DNA of 64,000 bases from CAZVKN01 sp964627035 (lineage in GTDB: Bacteria; Electryoneota; AABM5-125-24; Hatepunaeales; Hatepunaeaceae), in the NCBI GenBank assembly GCA_964627035.1, contig CAZVKN010000006.1, forward strand, positions 55,686-119,685. The letters run 5' to 3'. The stretch's first letter is position 1, and every line of letters begins with the position of its first letter. Of this stretch, positions 28,541 through 37,488 are shown piece by piece. Below the pieces are notes generated by a model, which saw only the letters and a program-made list of their open reading frames with translations, had not been told where the DNA came from and made no database searches. Both the position numbers and the translations under genes were made by a program.

Positions 28541-28564
28541 TACAGTGAGATTGCTACAATGTAA

Positions 28565-29479
28565 TCACTTCTCCCGTGGATGACAAGTGCGGATGACCTC
28601 CAGCAAATGAGTGCGGTCTATGTGGGTGTAAATTGTTGTAGTGTCAATAGATACATGTCCAAGTAATTCCTGAACTTCGCGCAGTCCGGCTCCCCCTTCG
28701 ATCAGATGTGTGGCAAATGAGTGCCGTAGCGTGTGAGGTGTAATCTTTCCAGACAGTCCCGCAGATCTGGCGTAATCCTTCAGCATCAGCCATATCGCCT
28801 GACGAGACATCGGTCGTCCCAGCTTCAGCGACAGGAAAAGACCTTCACGGGCTTTCTGTGGATCACGAACCAGCGACGGTCGTGACTTGGTCAGGTAGTC
28901 ATACAGCGCCTTTCTGGCATAGTCGCCGATTGGTACTATGCGCTGTTTGCTGCCTTTGCCTGTGACCTTCAGTAGCTCACCGTCGAGCAGGATGTTGTCG
29001 AGCTTAAGGTTGACTACCTCGCTGACCCGCAGTCCACAGCCGTACATCAGCTCAAAGATTGCACGGTCGCGGATACCTCCATTGGTTTCTTCGGACGGCT
29101 GAGCCAGCAGCGACTCTATCTCATGCACGGTCAATACCTCCGGCAGTTTCCGTTTGATGCGCGGTCCGTCCACCAACTCTGCCGGATTCTTTTCAATGAT
29201 CCCCTCCCGGTTCAGGTAACTGAAGAACCCGCGGAATGCCGAAAGCCTGCGGCTCATGGTGGATGATGCTACACCAAGGTTGTACAGCTCACCCAGATAG
29301 TCAAGGATGTCTGCCGTTTGTATGTCCTGCAGCCTGGCAATGTCGTGATCTCCGCAGTACCGTATCAGATCACGCAGGTCGTTGCGATATGCTTCGCGAC
29401 TGTTTACGGTTAAGCCTTTTTCCAGTGCAACTGTCGTTAAAAAACCTGCAACTGCATCCCAGGCAGATGATTCGTCCAT
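28565..29479 (-). CDS. xerD: site-specific tyrosine recombinase XerC/XerD
   Basis: A 304-residue tyrosine recombinase of Xer size. The N-terminal SAM-like core-binding domain runs to about residue 95. The catalytic domain shows Arg in GLRVSEVVNLK, Lys in GKGSKQRIVP, His-x-x-Arg in HTLRHSFATHL, His in LGHVSIDTT and the nucleophile Tyr in TIYTH. Xer enzymes resolve chromosome dimers at dif sites. Which of XerC or XerD this is cannot be settled from sequence alone; the compact length and HTLRHSFATHLIEGGAGLREVQ wording favour XerD. No dif-like site was noticed nearby. Confidence 0.93.
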   Translation of the reverse strand: MDESSAWDAVAGFLTTVALEKGLTVNSREAYRNDLRDLIRYCGDHDIARLQDIQTADILDYLGELYNLGVASSTMSRRLSAFRGFFSYLNREGIIEKNPAELVDGPRIKRKLPEVLTVHEIESLLAQPSEETNGGIRDRAIFELMYGCGLRVSEVVNLKLDNILLDGELLKVTGKGSKQRIVPIGDYARKALYDYLTKSRPSLVRDPQKAREGLFLSLKLGRPMSRQAIWLMLKDYARSAGLSGKITPHTLRHSFATHLIEGGAGLREVQELLGHVSIDTTTIYTHIDRTHLLEVIRTCHPREK

Positions 29480-29492
29480 GATAATCCTGATT

Positions 29493-29574
29493 TATCTACC
29501 ACGAAGTACACGAAGAGCGCGAAGATTTTTCATGTTTCCCTTTGTGTTTTTCGTGTACTTCGCGGTGATAGATA
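29493..29574. repeat. palindromic repeat ('ccacgaagtacacgaag' family)
   Basis: The arms TACCACGAAGTACACGA (29497-29513) and TCGTGTACTTCGCGGTGATA (29551-29570) are imperfect reverse complements around a T-rich centre. Related palindromes lie at 58083-58162 and between tRNA genes at 62035-62143 and 62229-62342. The whole 338-base gap 29480-29817 contains no supportable gene. Confidence 0.75.
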
Positions 29575-29817
29575 ATCCCGGCTACGGAAAAACCGGGCTG
29601 AAGTCAAAGGTGAAGGAAACAACATGATTACAATTAAACAAGATAATCGGTAACATCCAAGAGATGATGTCACAAAGTCTCTCTTCATACCTATGTATGG
29701 GAATCGTACTAATAGGGTTTTAAATTTCCAAAGATTTACATTTTTTTCCCATCCCAACAACTCCTTAACAACTTTCATTTATTAATGCCTATATTGAGAT
29801 AAAACACTGAGGTAATT

Positions 29818-31527
29818 ATGGCTTTCTTACTATCTGTCTTCAAATCGGAGAAACTAACCGGCAAAACGTCTATGATCTTGTTTGTTATTGGTTTATTGAT
29901 TGCGCTCGGATTTATTCATATTGTAATGATGCCTTGGATGAATACGAGAATCAGAAATGCTCTCACCGAAGGACGTAACTGGTGCAATTACAGAATAACG
30001 GATACCATAAAGGATGGGAATAGAAGTTTATGGGCTCAGCAAGCGCACAGATTGCTTGATGCCGAAAAAGAGCATCTCAATTTACCGATTGACAATACTC
30101 AATTGAAACAATTGACAGAATTGCCTGGTGTACAGGATGCATTTTATTTGGATTTCACTGCGCATAGAAGTCTTAGCGTTAATAATATCATTCCTGATAC
30201 TGTTCTAATCTCAAAGTTAGATAAGTTCGGCAAGAAAGGAGGTGGGGGTGCTCATTTTATGTCTCGCCGAGTAATCGGTGGATTGGCGAAATTCAAGAGT
30301 ATAAAAGTGAATGATCAGTCATACACTGTGATGATCAGGTATGTTGGGACGTACTATCCAAACCGCGCAACGGAAGCTATCGGGATGGTATTGGATAAAA
30401 AGTGGTATTTTGATCGCATCCCTGCTATGTTGGATAGTCTTGCAAAAAACAGTTCAAATCTATTATGGTTTGCCTACTGCCCTCCCGACACATTTTGGGG
30501 TGATGTAGATGATCCATATGCGGCGGTAAATAGTGCTTGGAAACAGACAATTGGCGTGTTACACAAAAAAGACACTTTATGGTGGTACGGTGATCGAACT
30601 ATGGATATGGGATATGAACCACTTCCCGGTAGTCATGTTGGAAGATGGGAACATAAACATGTTGATAATTTTGGCATCGTAATTAAACTCAAAGTTGAGT
30701 TCCCTAAGTTCCAAGAGGAAATACTTACGGGGAGGAAGAAAATTGTACTAATCCTATATTCCATTGAATTTATTGGGATTGTCCTAATAGTCTTATTGAT
30801 CTTTTCCGTTAAACAGGCAAGGAAACAGGTTCGCAGAAACAACCTCGCCCTCGCTCACCTCGCGCATTCAATAAAAACCCCAATTGCCCGAATGCGACTG
30901 AACACAGATGTCCTGACCGAAGAGAGGGTAGCATCTCCTGTTGAAGAGAATGAGATCGTAACCGCTATCGGTCGGGAATGTGGACGACTTGAGCGAGCGG
31001 TTCAAAACGCTTCGCTCAGTCTTGAACGTGGCAAACGAGCATTCAATCTTGAAAAGTGTGACTTGACACAGACAGTGCAGGAGACAGTGGAGGCTTGGCA
31101 ATCCGGGTTTGATCGAGTAGGAATAAGACTCTCAATTGAGACTGACAACAGTCCAATGAATATTGAGGTTGACCGTGAGATGATCGCTGTTGCTATTGAT
31201 AATCTGATAGACAATGCCCTCAGGCATACTACCTTGAACAAGGATAAGCTTGCTGATGGAGAAGCGAAAGTGACCGTCAATCTTAGTCAGGAAGATGAAA
31301 AAGCAGTGATCAGCGTGGATGACATGGGTGGTGGGATCACTAAATCTGACCGTGACAAGATATTTAAGCCGTTCACAAGAGCAAAAGATGCTGCCGGAAC
31401 GGGAGTGTCCGGTCTCGGTTTGGGCCTGGCTTTGGTGAAGGAGATTGCTGAGGGGCATGGGGGGAGAGCAAGAATTGAGGACAGTGATTTAAGAGGAACA
31501 AGGTTTACAGTAGAATTGCCATTATAA
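29818..31527 (+). CDS. membrane sensor histidine kinase (first of tandem pair)
   Basis: A 569-residue two-component kinase. One membrane helix (about 18-40), an extracytoplasmic sensor of about 260 residues with no recognised family, and a second helix (about 300-325) lead directly into the kinase core without a HAMP domain. The phospho-acceptor His is near residue 350 in HLAHSIKTPIARM; the ATPase domain has the N-box NLIDNALRH, DDMGGGI and GLGLGLALVKEIAEGHGG. The core is nearly identical, even at the DNA level, to the next gene, including a 100-base exact match (30890-30989 with 32635-32734). The sensor parts are very different. It is followed 32 bases later by the second kinase, then by a response regulator. 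Confidence 0.92.
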   Translation: MAFLLSVFKSEKLTGKTSMILFVIGLLIALGFIHIVMMPWMNTRIRNALTEGRNWCNYRITDTIKDGNRSLWAQQAHRLLDAEKEHLNLPIDNTQLKQLTELPGVQDAFYLDFTAHRSLSVNNIIPDTVLISKLDKFGKKGGGGAHFMSRRVIGGLAKFKSIKVNDQSYTVMIRYVGTYYPNRATEAIGMVLDKKWYFDRIPAMLDSLAKNSSNLLWFAYCPPDTFWGDVDDPYAAVNSAWKQTIGVLHKKDTLWWYGDRTMDMGYEPLPGSHVGRWEHKHVDNFGIVIKLKVEFPKFQEEILTGRKKIVLILYSIEFIGIVLIVLLIFSVKQARKQVRRNNLALAHLAHSIKTPIARMRLNTDVLTEERVASPVEENEIVTAIGRECGRLERAVQNASLSLERGKRAFNLEKCDLTQTVQETVEAWQSGFDRVGIRLSIETDNSPMNIEVDREMIAVAIDNLIDNALRHTTLNKDKLADGEAKVTVNLSQEDEKAVISVDDMGGGITKSDRDKIFKPFTRAKDAAGTGVSGLGLGLALVKEIAEGHGGRARIEDSDLRGTRFTVELPL

Positions 31528-31559
31528 TTCCATAACTACAAGAAAATACGGAGTAAATC

Positions 31560-33275
31560 ATGAAGCAGTTATTATTTTCAATCTTTCAGAGTAATCGCCA
31601 GTTTAGAAATTTGTTGGTGGTGATCTTTTTATTCGCAATTTCAATACTGGTGATTTTGCAAACAGTGATTCTACCGACGGTTTCTAAAAAATTCTTTATG
31701 GCAGATGAAGTATCCCTTATAGATGGGAATGCCGGAATGACTATGACCCTTTCACAATATCTAAATGATATGTTCACGATGCATGTAAATGTTCTGACCG
31801 AAACGACAATACAAAGCAGTTCACCGGACAACATTCAAGCTACTGTTGGATTATTCAGCACTTTGCCAGGTGTTAAGAGTGTATATTGTCTTATTGATGG
31901 AATAAAACTTGTAACACACAATAGTGGAATAATTGATAATGCGATTAAGGATTCTCTTATTAATAGACGACAGATATTCGAGAAATACCGATTAGGTCCT
32001 ATAGATCATCCTAAGAAATTCCACGAATGGGTATTGAATAAGATCCGTTTTGATAACCTAAATATTGGTGCTGATACTCTTCGTTTAATTTTTAGTGCAT
32101 TTGACAGTACAGGCAATTATTTCAAAGTTATTCCGAAAGATGAGTTTGAGCCTTCAATGGTAAAATACCTTATTGCAATCGAAATAGATGAGGAATGGCT
32201 ACACGAAGCGGTACCAAAATACATGGACCGTGAATTTTATGGCAATGAGATATTTGGTTTGTGGTCAATGGCAGATCCAAATAAAAATGAGGAAGAACAT
32301 GGTGCTGGTGTTTTAGCATTTGGAGATACGCTATGGTGGGTAGGGCTTAAACCGCAAGAGTTTAAATCAAAATCAGAAGGCTCAAATATGGAATGGATGT
32401 GGCCTGGTCATCCGTGGTTTAAGTACCGAACTGTTACAAGAAACCATGAAGAATATCTGATAGATGATCGTAAAGCGTTAAATAAACATAGAATCATCCT
32501 TTATCTGGTAGATGGTTCAGCGGTTCTATTGATAATTTTCTTAATGACTGTCCTGATTCTCATCCGAAAACAGTGGCTTGCCAAACAAATCGCCCTCGCT
32601 CACCTCGCCCATTCCATCAAAACACCGATTGCCAGAATGCGACTGAACACAGATGTCCTGACCGAAGAGAGGGTAGCATCTCCTGTTGAAGAGAATGAGA
32701 TCGTAACCGCTATCGGTCGGGAATGTGGACGACTGGAAAGGGCTGTTCAGAACGCATCACTCAGCCTCGAACGGGGCAAACGAGCATTCAATAAAGAGAC
32801 ATGCGATTTGAATGAATTGGTAACTGAGACGGCGGAAGCTTGGCAATCCGGGTTTGACCGAGTCGGAATTAGGCTCTCGATTGAGACTGACAACAGTCCA
32901 CTGAATGTTAGTGTTGACCGTGAGATGATAGCAGTTGCATTAGACAATCTGATAGACAATGCCCTCAGGCATACTACTTTGAACAAGGATAAGCTTGCTG
33001 ATGGAGAAGCGAAAGTAACAGTCAATCTTAGTCAGGAAGGTGAAAAAGCTGTGATCAGTGTGGATGACATGGGTGGTGGAATTCCTAAATCAGACCGTGA
33101 CAAGATATTCAAACCGTTCACGAGAGCAAAAGATGCTGCCGGAACGGGAGTGTCTGGTCTCGGTTTAGGACTGGCACTGGTGAAAGAGATTGCTGAGGGG
33201 CATGGTGGTGGTGTTAAAATAGAGAATAATGATGTGGGTGGGAGTAAATTTATAGTTACATTACCTATTAGATGA
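31560..33275 (+). CDS. membrane sensor histidine kinase (second of tandem pair)
   Basis: A 571-residue paralogue of the preceding kinase with the same topology: helix at about 18-40, a sensor of about 270 residues, a second helix near 320-340, no HAMP, then a kinase core starting IALAHLAHSIKTP. The sensor shares only scattered features with its neighbour (both have DTLWW before the second helix). This suggests one ancestral gene whose input domain diverged while the output domain was kept uniform by gene conversion. Both kinases probably talk to the regulator at 33455. The signals are unknown. Confidence 0.92.
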   Translation: MKQLLFSIFQSNRQFRNLLVVIFLFAISILVILQTVILPTVSKKFFMADEVSLIDGNAGMTMTLSQYLNDMFTMHVNVLTETTIQSSSPDNIQATVGLFSTLPGVKSVYCLIDGIKLVTHNSGIIDNAIKDSLINRRQIFEKYRLGPIDHPKKFHEWVLNKIRFDNLNIGADTLRLIFSAFDSTGNYFKVIPKDEFEPSMVKYLIAIEIDEEWLHEAVPKYMDREFYGNEIFGLWSMADPNKNEEEHGAGVLAFGDTLWWVGLKPQEFKSKSEGSNMEWMWPGHPWFKYRTVTRNHEEYLIDDRKALNKHRIILYLVDGSAVLLIIFLMTVLILIRKQWLAKQIALAHLAHSIKTPIARMRLNTDVLTEERVASPVEENEIVTAIGRECGRLERAVQNASLSLERGKRAFNKETCDLNELVTETAEAWQSGFDRVGIRLSIETDNSPLNVSVDREMIAVALDNLIDNALRHTTLNKDKLADGEAKVTVNLSQEGEKAVISVDDMGGGIPKSDRDKIFKPFTRAKDAAGTGVSGLGLGLALVKEIAEGHGGGVKIENNDVGGSKFIVTLPIR

Positions 33276-33303
33276 TTCAAAATAGATTGAACGGATTTAG
33301 TTT

Positions 33304-33352
33304 AGAGTTCAGCCTTTAGGCTGTGATATTTCCACGCTGAAGCGTGAACTCT
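33304..33352. repeat. palindromic repeat before the response regulator gene
   Basis: The outer arms AGAGTTCA (33304-33311) and TGAACTCT (33345-33352) enclose two small hairpins, AGCCTTTAGGCT and CGCTGAAGCG. It lies between the second kinase and the regulator and could modulate their co-transcription. Confidence 0.7.
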
Positions 33353-33454
33353 GAACTTGTCAATCCTTCCACACAAACAATACAGTTGCAAAGGAGGATT
33401 GCCTATCCGTTTAATCTGTTTAATCCGTTGTGCATTATCTTGGAGGAATCAATA

Positions 33455-34135
33455 TTGCCCCACATACTAATAATAGAAGATGATCCTGAGCTGGGACCTC
33501 TGTTGCAGCGCAACTTGATGCTTGAAGGATATCGTGTTTCGCTGGCGACCAACGGCAAGTCAGGATTAGATAGCTCCATGTCCGGTATGGCGCAACTGAT
33601 CATTTTGGATCTGATGCTGCCGATTATAGATGGACTGCACATCCTCAGGCATCTGCGGAAGAAGCAGGTTAACATCCCTGTAATAATCCTAACCGCTAAG
33701 GGAAAAGAGAATGAACGGATTGACGGTTTTCGGGCAGGATGTGACGATTATGTGACCAAACCGTTCTCGCTGATGGAGCTGATTGCCCGGATTCGAGCCG
33801 TATTGCGAAGAAGTGGCTATGTCGAGTCGCAGTCTGTTATCAACTGCAACGGATTGCTGATAGATCCATCTGCAAGGGCTGTCAGATATGACGATGACGA
33901 GATTGAACTGTCACCCAAAGAGTTCGATCTGCTTTATCATCTGGCATCTCATCCTGATCATGTGTTGTCGCGCAACTACCTGATAAACGAGGTCTGGGGG
34001 GAGAATAGTGATGTGACCAACAGGACAGTTGATGCTCACATATCATATCTGCGTAAGAAACTGGAAGTATGCTTTCAGCATGATTGCCCAATAGTTACGG
34101 TGTACAAGGTGGGTTACAAGTGGAGTGTCGGGTGA
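33455..34135 (+). CDS. OmpR/PhoB-family response regulator
   Basis: A DNA-binding response regulator. The start is taken as TTG at 33455 because GGAGG lies nine bases upstream and the protein then starts LPHILIIEDDPELG, as the family does, giving 226 residues; an upstream ATG at 33344 would add 37 residues unlike the family. The receiver domain has acidic EDD, the phospho-acceptor Asp in IILDLMLP, Thr in VIILTAKG and Lys in YVTKPF. The C-terminal winged helix contains ELSPKEFDLLYHLASHP and NRTVDAHISYLRKKL. Its position after two kinases with interchangeable cores suggests it integrates both inputs. Targets are unknown. Confidence 0.93.
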   Translation: MPHILIIEDDPELGPLLQRNLMLEGYRVSLATNGKSGLDSSMSGMAQLIILDLMLPIIDGLHILRHLRKKQVNIPVIILTAKGKENERIDGFRAGCDDYVTKPFSLMELIARIRAVLRRSGYVESQSVINCNGLLIDPSARAVRYDDDEIELSPKEFDLLYHLASHPDHVLSRNYLINEVWGENSDVTNRTVDAHISYLRKKLEVCFQHDCPIVTVYKVGYKWSVG

Positions 34136-34136
34136 G

Positions 34137-34352
34137 CTATTTTTTCTCCTTTTTCATCCGCTCTATCCGGGTCTTTCGGACTGCCCATCCTAACTTACCT
34201 CCAACCAACAGTCCGGTGATGCCACCGATAACGTAAGTGTTTATCTCCATCCCCAGCGATTTCATCCCCATTGCGAGCAACAGAGCTATTACAACTCCCG
34301 CGCCGATTGTAGTTAATATTGTTTTCCAACTCAAGTCAGATTTGTCTTCCAT
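34137..34352 (-). CDS. small two-helix membrane protein
   Basis: A 71-residue protein with two hydrophobic segments (about 12-30 and 38-55), the second containing the glycine-rich VIGGITGLLVGGKLGW, and a strongly basic tail (RKTRIERMKKEKK). It is convergent with the response regulator, with one base between the stops, and has GAAGG before its ATG. No family is recognised. The composition and start signal suggest a real gene, but small membrane frames can be spurious. Confidence 0.6.
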   Translation of the reverse strand: MEDKSDLSWKTILTTIGAGVVIALLLAMGMKSLGMEINTYVIGGITGLLVGGKLGWAVRKTRIERMKKEKK

Positions 34353-34531
34353 TGCCAGACCTTCAAAAGCCCCAGATGATTAGCTTTACTTGTGAGTAAC
34401 AATTGATTAACTTACAAGATTGTAACCGTTTTAGCAATGATTCACAATGAGTCAGAGACATAGCTCATAATTAATAGCAATTGCACTAAAGGTTTGAGAC
34501 AGATGTACATTTCAAATGGCGTGATCCTGTT

Positions 34532-35476
34532 GTGACCCGACGCGGTTTTATGTGGATAAAGGTGGTCGTAGCACTCGGTCTGTTCGGTCTGATGCTGTAC
34601 AGCGTTAAGATTGATCCCATCATTGCCGCTTTCAAGTCTGCCCGATATGAGCTGGTTCTGTTAGGGCTGCTCCTGATGCCGGTGAATATCGGGATTCAGA
34701 TATTTAAGTGGAGATATCTGGTTCGTCTGGCTCGACCGGAGACCGGATTTATCGAAGCAATGGGCTCGCTGCTCGGGGGCAACACATTTGGAATCGTGAC
34801 ACCGGGGCGAATCGGTGACTACAGCCGGGTACTGTTTATTCGGAATACTCCCCCGCTGAAACTGATGGGTTTGACCGTCATTGACAAGCTGTACAATTAC
34901 GGCTGCATGATAGCATTCGGGCTTCCTGCACTGCTGACACTCCCGTGGGTGCTTGATTTCTTTCAGGGACGGTTTGTAATTCCGCTGATAGTGCTTGTTA
35001 TTATCACTGATCTTGCATTGCTGTATTTCGCATTTGACCCGCGACCTGTTAAAAGCCTTCTCCATGCACTGCAGCTTATGTTTCCACTTAAAAACAAAAT
35101 CAAACAGCTTGTCGGTGGTTTGGATAGATTTACATACCCACAGGCGAGAGTCACTCTGACATTGACCACCGTTTACTATCTTGTGGTGCTGATGCAGCAT
35201 TACCTCTTTTTGCAGGCATTCACCAAACTGGGAATTATTGATACATTCAGGATCACTGCCGCGGTGCTGCTGACAAAGTTCGTTTTGCCTATCACCATTG
35301 GAGGGCTTGGGATGGATCAGCTTGTTTCGGTGCAGTATTCGAGTCAATTTGCCGTACCCGCTGAAGCTGCTTTCAATGCTTCGATGGTTCTGTTTGCGAT
35401 TAACATTCTGACTCCGGCACTCGTCGGTCTGTTTTTCATCGGTAGAATGCAGATCGGGAAGGAAAACAAGCGGTGA
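34532..35476 (+). CDS. lysylphosphatidylglycerol synthase-like transmembrane protein (UPF0104)
   Basis: A 314-residue membrane protein with about eight helices and the GRIGDYSRVLFI segment typical of the LPG_synthase_TM / AglD family, members of which move or act on lipid-linked substrates. It lacks the aminoacyltransferase domain of MprF, so it is not itself a lysyl-PG synthase. The start is GTG at 34532. It overlaps the following glycosyltransferase by four bases (GTGA), a strong sign that the two act together, probably in glycolipid or lipid-linked sugar synthesis. Confidence 0.85.
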   Translation: MTRRGFMWIKVVVALGLFGLMLYSVKIDPIIAAFKSARYELVLLGLLLMPVNIGIQIFKWRYLVRLARPETGFIEAMGSLLGGNTFGIVTPGRIGDYSRVLFIRNTPPLKLMGLTVIDKLYNYGCMIAFGLPALLTLPWVLDFFQGRFVIPLIVLVIITDLALLYFAFDPRPVKSLLHALQLMFPLKNKIKQLVGGLDRFTYPQARVTLTLTTVYYLVVLMQHYLFLQAFTKLGIIDTFRITAAVLLTKFVLPITIGGLGMDQLVSVQYSSQFAVPAEAAFNASMVLFAINILTPALVGLFFIGRMQIGKENKR

Positions 35477-36630
35477 TCACACTGTGGACGTTTTTACTAG
35501 CAATAGGAGGAGCTGGCTACCTCTTTCTGGTGGGAGTTGCGATTATCGGATTGGTCAAGCTGACAAAGAACACTACGACCAAGCTGAATTCAGATAAAAA
35601 GCTCCCTACTGTGTCGGTTGTAATAGCTGCACGTAATGAGGAGTCCAACATTGCAGATACACTAAACTCCTTACTTGCTCAGGATTATCCACAGGAACTT
35701 GTTGAAATTGTAGTTGTCAATGACCGCTCCAGTGACCGGACACGGGAAGTTGTCGAGTCACTCAAAGAAAAGCATCCTCGAATAAAGCTAATTGATCGAG
35801 ACAATTGTAATCCTGAATTCAGCCCGAAGAAGCAAGCACTTGAAGCCGGGATTATAGCATCAACAGGTGAGTTGATCGTCACCACTGATGCGGACTGTCT
35901 GCACCAACCAAATTGGATTACGACACTCGTTATTTTCCTTAAACATGACGTCGGGATGGTCGTCGGTCAGGCTCGGTTTATATTGAAGGATGATGACTCG
36001 GTTTGGCAGAGGTTTCAGGCGTTGGACTATCAGGCTCAGGCGGTATTGGCAGCAGGTTTGATCTCCTTCGGGATGCCGTTCAACTGCAGCGGAGCAAGTT
36101 TGGCTTATCGTCGAGAATTATATGACGATGTCAATGGCTGGGACGGTGTGAATCACCTGATCTCAGGTGATGATGAACTCTTGATGGCTAAAGCACATCA
36201 GAAAGGGTGGAAAGTAGTTGCAGCGACAACCTCCTCAGCGGTCGTTAAGACTCTACCGGTAAACAGTCTGCGTGAACTGTGGCATCAGAGGATTCGCTGG
36301 GGTTCAAAGGGATTGCACTACCGACCTTCACGGGTCATTGTCCTGTTTGGAATTTTCCTGTTTTATTCGATGCTGACAATCAGTCCGCTGATCTGGTTAA
36401 AGTACGGTTTGCTCGATATGATCTTGATTGCTTTTGGGCTGAAATATATTCTGGACGGTACAGTGCTCCTGCTTGGAAAGAGACTTTTCAGTGATAGAAT
36501 TTGTTGGGGATCATTTCTGTTTCTGGAGCTGTTGCATCCGTTGGTGATTATGCTGCTCGCATTTGGAGGAAGCTTCTCACAGTTTGAATGGAAAGGGCAG
36601 AAGTACAGACAAAGATCGAAGTCATTCTGA
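35473..36630 (+). CDS. membrane-anchored family 2 glycosyltransferase
   Basis: A 385-residue GT2 enzyme. After an N-terminal helix (about 4-28) the GT-A domain shows VVIAARNEESNI, the nucleotide-sugar Asp in VVNDRSSDRT, the metal-binding TTDADC, and a HQRIRWGSKG motif of the Q/RxxRW type that marks processive or lipid-linked GT2 enzymes. Two to three C-terminal helices follow. It is translationally coupled to the preceding flippase-like protein, suggesting the pair makes and moves a glycolipid or envelope glycan. The sugar and acceptor are unknown. Confidence 0.92.
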   Translation: MITLWTFLLAIGGAGYLFLVGVAIIGLVKLTKNTTTKLNSDKKLPTVSVVIAARNEESNIADTLNSLLAQDYPQELVEIVVVNDRSSDRTREVVESLKEKHPRIKLIDRDNCNPEFSPKKQALEAGIIASTGELIVTTDADCLHQPNWITTLVIFLKHDVGMVVGQARFILKDDDSVWQRFQALDYQAQAVLAAGLISFGMPFNCSGASLAYRRELYDDVNGWDGVNHLISGDDELLMAKAHQKGWKVVAATTSSAVVKTLPVNSLRELWHQRIRWGSKGLHYRPSRVIVLFGIFLFYSMLTISPLIWLKYGLLDMILIAFGLKYILDGTVLLLGKRLFSDRICWGSFLFLELLHPLVIMLLAFGGSFSQFEWKGQKYRQRSKSF

Positions 36631-36646
36631 ACTAATTTGCGATTTT

Positions 36647-36707
36647 GTAGTCGGGGTTGTCCTCAACCTCGACGCCGCAGGGCTTGAGACAAGCCCGACT
36701 TCCAAAC
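36647..36707. repeat. two-hairpin repeat of the 'gtagtcg...cccgactt' family
   Basis: First hairpin GTCGGGGTTG..CAACCTCGAC (36649-36673), second GGGCTTG AGA CAAGCCC (about 36680-36698), then gactt. The same layout occurs at 43402-43454; single halves occur at 28518-28540 and 55605-55632. Confidence 0.75.
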
Positions 36708-36772
36708 CTAATCATCCAATAATGTCGGCACTCCCGATTTTGGGACATTATATTCAAGTGACACTATAAAAA

Positions 36773-37477
36773 GTGATCAAAGTTATGAATTCATTTAACA
36801 ACACAAACTCTACCTATAATAAAAGGGAACCGGGAATTGAGCCGTATGCTTTTTTATTGGCAGCTTACATTGCTTGCCTGATCATTGCCCAGGTGCTGGC
36901 GACGAAATTCACTGTAATCAGGCTCCCTCTAATCGGGAATCTGACATTCACCGGCGGTGAAATCGCTTATGCTATGACCTTTCTCTGCACTGATGTGATC
37001 GCTGAGATCTGGGGTAAAAGGCGAGCAGCTATCACCATTATGTGCGGGCTTGCCGCCAACATACTGGTGCTCGTGCTGATCAGAATTGCGTTACTTCTTC
37101 CTCCCGCTCCATTCGGTGATGGTGATGATGCATTCCGAGCGGTTGTCGGAGCTACTTCACGTGTTACAATAGCGAGCATTATTGCCTTTGTAATCAGCCA
37201 ATCTCACGACATCTGGCTGTTTCATCTCGTGCGAAAATGGACCAACAAACGGCATCTATGGTTAAGGAACAACCTGTCAACCTTTTTGTCACAGGTCATA
37301 GATACAACGATTTTTACTCTGCTGGCGTTTCTCGGCGTTGCACCCGTTATTCCCTTAATTATCGGACAACTGACCGCCAAGTGTCTGCTGGCATTGATTG
37401 ATACACCGCTCGCATACTTCCTTGTATGGTTAATCAGGGATCGAAACAAGAAGACTGTTCTGCAGACGACAGGCTGA
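36773..37477 (+). CDS. yhhQ: queuosine precursor transporter (YhhQ/VUT family)
   Basis: A 234-residue protein with six membrane helices. YhhQ-type proteins import queuine precursors such as preQ0 or preQ1 for tRNA modification. The family signature is clear: VLATKFTVIRLPLIGNLTFTGGEIAYAMTFLCTDVIAEIWGK split over helix 1-2, SQSHDIWLFHLVRKWT, and WLRNNLSTFLSQVIDTTIF. The start could be GTG at 36773 or ATG at 36785; neither has a strong ribosome-binding site. Queuosine biosynthesis genes are not in the window. It overlaps the upstream frame of the next gene but not its likely true start. Confidence 0.93.
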   Translation: MIKVMNSFNNTNSTYNKREPGIEPYAFLLAAYIACLIIAQVLATKFTVIRLPLIGNLTFTGGEIAYAMTFLCTDVIAEIWGKRRAAITIMCGLAANILVLVLIRIALLLPPAPFGDGDDAFRAVVGATSRVTIASIIAFVISQSHDIWLFHLVRKWTNKRHLWLRNNLSTFLSQVIDTTIFTLLAFLGVAPVIPLIIGQLTAKCLLALIDTPLAYFLVWLIRDRNKKTVLQTTG

Positions 37478-37488
37478 AGGAATCTATT

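Noticed and set aside
33344..33454. N-terminal extension of the response regulator
   Set aside because: It overlaps repeat DNA and is unlike the family; TTG 33455 has GGAGG upstream and fits the receiver start.
34661..35347. Minus-strand 228-residue frame
   Set aside because: Antisense shadow of the UPF0104 membrane gene, with His/Gln-rich content typical of such shadows.
37426..37488. Upstream extension of the LOG-family gene
   Set aside because: It lies inside yhhQ; the ATG at 37489 has a good ribosome-binding site and gives the family N-terminus.
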